Positions 61,249 through 64,000 of a DNA stretch of 64,000 nt are shown here, one piece after another. This DNA comes from Enterococcus lemanii (lineage in GTDB: Bacteria; Bacillota; Bacilli; Lactobacillales; Enterococcaceae), in the NCBI RefSeq assembly GCF_016909125.1, contig NZ_JAFBFD010000011.1, positions 1 through 64,000 on the forward strand, in the 5' to 3' direction. The translations under genes and the position numbers were made by a program. The notes beneath the pieces were generated by a model that saw only the letters and a list, made by a program, of their open reading frames with translations, had not been told where the DNA came from and made no database searches. Numbering within the stretch: the first letter of the stretch is position 1; every line of letters begins with the position of its first letter.

Positions 61249-62544
61249 ATGATTTTAGAACAATTACCAATAAATTGGCAAAATAAATGCCAAGAGCATG
61301 GCTTTACAACGAGTAGCCCCATTCAAGAGGTGGTGTTTTCACCAATAACTAATCAAAAAAATGTGGTGGGCATATCACCTACAGGATCTGGGAAAACGCT
61401 CGCGTATTTGTGGCCAAGCTTGTTAAAAGTTAAACCTAAGGCAGGTTTGCAATTGATTGTTTTTACTTCTTCACAAGAATTAGGGATTCAAGTCGCCGAA
61501 GTTGCGCGCGATTGGGGGAAAGATTTACAATTAACGGTTCAGTCATTAATAGGTGGCGCAAATATAAAACGCCAAATCGAACGTTTAAAAGAGAAACCTG
61601 AAGTTATTGTGGGAACGCCTGGTCGAATTTTGGAATTAATCAAACAAAAAAAGTTAAAAATCCATTCAGCTGATCACCTTATTTTAGACGAAGCAGATCA
61701 ATTATTACAAAAAGGAACGGTAGAATTCATTTCAGAAATTTTACGCCAAGTATCAAATACTGCTCAATTTAGCTTTTTTTCAGCGACAGCCGAAGTTGCA
61801 CTACCAGCGATTCAAAAGATTGTTGGAACGGATTTTGAACTACACGATGTTACAAAAATAACACAAACAAATGATCAAGTTACTCATTATTTCTTACAAT
61901 ACCCCAAGCGCCAAGTCGTCGATGCGCTAAGACGAATGAGCCATATAAAAGAGTTTCAAGCCTTTGTTTTCTTTAATCAGTTAACTGAACTTGGAATTAC
62001 GGAAGAAAAACTTCTTTATCATCAAGTCCCAGTTGCCTCGTTAGCATCGGATCAGACGAAAGAGTTAAGAAAACTAGCTTTGTCAAAATTTAAAAAACAA
62101 GAGTTAAAGGAATTATTGACAACAGATTTAGCTTCAAGAGGCCTCGATTTAGCAGCGATTCCTTATGTGATTAACGTAGAAGTACCAATGACCAAAGAAA
62201 GTTATATTCATCGAGCGGGGCGAATTGGAAGAATGGGCGCAACAGGAACGGTTATTACAATTGTTCAAGACCAAACGATAAAAGACTTGAAGAAGTTAAC
62301 GCGCGATTTAGAGTTTCCTTTAAAAGAAATCTTTTTGTATGAAGGGCAATTTAGTACAACACCGAAAGAAAAATCAACTTTTAGTAAAGAAAAAAAGGAA
62401 ATTTCTCAAAAATCAACAAAAACAAATAAAAATCGATTGTCCCAAACTGAAGAAATTAATTTGAAAAAAGAACCTAAAAAGAAGTCTAAAAATAAACAAA
62501 AAAATCAAAAAAATAAAGGTGCTCGCAAGAAAGTAAAGGCTTAA
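61249..62544 (+). CDS. DEAD-box RNA helicase
   Basis: This ATP-dependent RNA helicase (431 residues) has motif I SPTGSGKT (about 44-51), Ia-type TSSQELG, motif II DEAD (about 147-150), motif III SAT (about 177-179) and motif VI HRAGRIGRMG. The last 60 or so residues are a Lys-rich disordered tail, which likely binds RNA. It is one of the shorter cold-shock or ribosome-assembly type helicases; the exact role is not clear. Confidence 0.92.
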   Translation: MILEQLPINWQNKCQEHGFTTSSPIQEVVFSPITNQKNVVGISPTGSGKTLAYLWPSLLKVKPKAGLQLIVFTSSQELGIQVAEVARDWGKDLQLTVQSLIGGANIKRQIERLKEKPEVIVGTPGRILELIKQKKLKIHSADHLILDEADQLLQKGTVEFISEILRQVSNTAQFSFFSATAEVALPAIQKIVGTDFELHDVTKITQTNDQVTHYFLQYPKRQVVDALRRMSHIKEFQAFVFFNQLTELGITEEKLLYHQVPVASLASDQTKELRKLALSKFKKQELKELLTTDLASRGLDLAAIPYVINVEVPMTKESYIHRAGRIGRMGATGTVITIVQDQTIKDLKKLTRDLEFPLKEIFLYEGQFSTTPKEKSTFSKEKKEISQKSTKTNKNRLSQTEEINLKKEPKKKSKNKQKNQKNKGARKKVKA

Positions 62545-62571
62545 ATAGTAAAGTTTGGTTGAGGAGAAAAG

Positions 62572-64000
62572 ATGAATTCAAGAAAAACTGAAATATTAAA
62601 AATGATTGAAAAACATCACAAAGGGTTAACCGCCAATGACATTGCAGAAAATCTAGATATTGACCGAAGCAATGTTAGTCGCTATTTAAATGAGTTGTTT
62701 AAAGAAGGAAGAATTGAAAAGGGCGAAGGTCGTCCAGTTGTTTATAACATCCCTTCTTCAAATTCTTCTGAAGTGCATGTTGATAATTCGTCAGTTGTTT
62801 CTTTTGAGACATTAGTTGGGGCGCAAGATTCATTAAAGATAAGTATCCAGCAAGCCAAGGCTGCAATCTTGTACCCACCAAAAGGCTTACACACCATTAT
62901 TTTTGGTGAAACCGGGACGGGGAAATCAATGTTTGCCGAATGTATGTACCATTTTGCTGTTTCTTCAAAAACCTTAAAAGCCAATGCTCCGTTTATTTCA
63001 TTTAACTGTGCTGATTATGCACAAAATCCACAACTTTTATTTGCCCATATCTTTGGTGTTCGAAAAGGAGCGTATACTGGTGCAAATGAAGATAGTCCAG
63101 GATTAATTACGAAGGCTGATGGCGGGATTTTATTTTTGGATGAGATCCATCGATTGCCACCAGAAGGTCAGGAGATGTTGTTTACATTCATCGATAAAGG
63201 CACCTATCGTCCATTAGGAGAAAGTGGTCAAACATTTGAAGCGTCCGTTCAGATTATTGGTGCAACAACAGAATCTTCTGATCGTTTTTTAACAACCTTT
63301 AATCGGCGGATTCCAATGTCAATTACGCTACCTAATTTAGCTAACCGATCACTAGACGAACGCTATCATGTGATTTCACTGTTTATTAAACAAGAAGCAA
63401 ATCGCTTAAATCAAAGGATCCAGGTAGAAAAAGAAGCAATTATTGCGTTTATGCTTTATGATGCTGAAGCCAATATTGGTCAAATAAAGCGAGACTTGAA
63501 ATTAGTCTGTGCAAAAGCTTTCTTGCATTATCGCACACAGGACCACCCGCACTTAATTGTTCGTAGAGAAGATTGTTCTTTACAAGTTCAAAAAGGATTG
63601 TTAAAAGTAAAAGAGGTATCTGAACGTTTAGATTATTTTTTGGAAGGAAAAAGCGAGTATTTAAGCTTTGATCCAGGAGCTAAAGAAGTTGTTTGGTCGC
63701 AAGATCCTGAAAGAAATATGCAAGTTTATAATACCATTGAGGAAAAAGTTTCGACTTTAAGTGAAACAGGTGTGCCTAAAATTGATTTGGAAAAATTAAT
63801 CTCGCGAGATGTGGATGCTTTTTTTGAAACTTATGTGGAAGAACTTGTTCAGTCTCCGATTCATAAAGAATTGATCCCCGCTGATATTTGGCAATTAACG
63901 AATCGTTTGTATGATATTGCAGAAGAAGAGTTGCAACGGAAATATAATGAAAAGATTCGGTTTGCTTTTGCCTTACATCTGCAAAGTACCCTCGAACGTG
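62572..64000 (+). CDS. LevR-type sigma-54 activator (partial, runs off the window)
   Basis: The first 476 codons are visible. The N-terminus is a winged HTH (LTANDIAENLDIDRSNVSRY, about 19-38), followed by an AAA+ domain (about 80-310) with Walker A GETGTGKS (about 112-119), the sigma-54 contact loop GAYTGA (about 165-170) and Walker B GILFLDE. There is no receiver domain; PTS-regulated PRD domains and EIIA-like parts are expected after it. Such regulators activate mannose-family PTS operons from -24/-12 promoters, often directly downstream. GAGGAGAAAA precedes the ATG. Confidence 0.92.
   Translation, partial: MNSRKTEILKMIEKHHKGLTANDIAENLDIDRSNVSRYLNELFKEGRIEKGEGRPVVYNIPSSNSSEVHVDNSSVVSFETLVGAQDSLKISIQQAKAAILYPPKGLHTIIFGETGTGKSMFAECMYHFAVSSKTLKANAPFISFNCADYAQNPQLLFAHIFGVRKGAYTGANEDSPGLITKADGGILFLDEIHRLPPEGQEMLFTFIDKGTYRPLGESGQTFEASVQIIGATTESSDRFLTTFNRRIPMSITLPNLANRSLDERYHVISLFIKQEANRLNQRIQVEKEAIIAFMLYDAEANIGQIKRDLKLVCAKAFLHYRTQDHPHLIVRREDCSLQVQKGLLKVKEVSERLDYFLEGKSEYLSFDPGAKEVVWSQDPERNMQVYNTIEEKVSTLSETGVPKIDLEKLISRDVDAFFETYVEELVQSPIHKELIPADIWQLTNRLYDIAEEELQRKYNEKIRFAFALHLQSTLER

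Noticed and set aside
1-64000. tRNA, rRNA, CRISPR array, insertion sequence or attachment site
   Set aside because: I saw no cloverleaf, spaced repeat series, transposase or flanking target duplication anywhere in the window.

Overview
The window is a low-GC Firmicutes chromosome segment, most likely Enterococcus or a close relative (Enterococcaceae). The reasons are strong AGGAGG ribosome sites with frequent TTG and GTG starts, a liaX-liaY-liaZ envelope-stress operon, the divergent pepQ/ccpA pair, an hprK-lgt-gpsA-galU cluster, a glycine T-box before glyQS, and the lack of any sporulation gene. I see no tRNA or rRNA gene, insertion sequence, prophage or CRISPR array. The gene content is mainly core, and the most accessory-looking part is the carbohydrate operon at 47.7-53.9 kb.

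1-10.7 kb: a structured leader and terminator, prfB with its programmed +1 frameshift, ftsEX, the phosphate system pstS-pstC-pstA-pstB-pstB2-phoU with PHO-box-like repeats between pstS and pstC, then liaXYZ. 10.7-24.7 kb: an M3 oligoendopeptidase (minus), hprK-lgt-gpsA-galU, two small envelope proteins (DUF948, YtxH), pepQ (minus) facing ccpA with a cre over the ccpA -35, a class A penicillin-binding protein (minus), an AEC transporter, endonuclease IV and a small YneF-type protein. 24.7-37.6 kb: a heterodimeric ABC exporter, glutathione peroxidase and a MATE exporter (minus), trxB, a decayed gene remnant, phosphoglucomutase, a CzrA-like ArsR sensor, hom-thrB, the PPDK regulatory protein (minus) and a Zur-like Fur-family repressor. 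37.7-47.7 kb: rpsU (58 aa), yqeY, phoH, pgpH, ybeY, dgkA, era, recO, then the T-box-controlled glyQS.

47.7-53.9 kb: a GntR/UTRA regulator, a 383-bp control region, and a five-gene operon: DUF871/MupG-type glycosidase, cog3964 amidohydrolase, DgaE-like PLP lyase, DgaF-like aldolase and PfkB kinase. Together these suggest breakdown of an N-acylated amino-sugar-acid (glucosaminate-like) substrate to pyruvate and glyceraldehyde-3-phosphate. No transporter is encoded in the operon and the substrate is unknown; this is the best candidate for an undescribed system here. 53.9-64 kb: yidC and acyP (minus), a TrmH-family rRNA methyltransferase, an HD hydrolase, a multi-pass YdcF protein, dacA and a small membrane-anchored protein (all three minus), a Gfo/Idh oxidoreductase, a DEAD-box helicase, and the 5' part of a LevR-type sigma-54 activator cut by the window end.

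Several genes fit together functionally. HprK and CcpA are the sensor kinase and effector of carbon catabolite repression. PstSCAB/PhoU handles phosphate. LiaXYZ, the PBP, DacA, Lgt, YidC and FtsEX act at the envelope. PgpH adjusts c-di-AMP. YbeY, Era, RpsU and the SpoU methyltransferase serve ribosome biogenesis.
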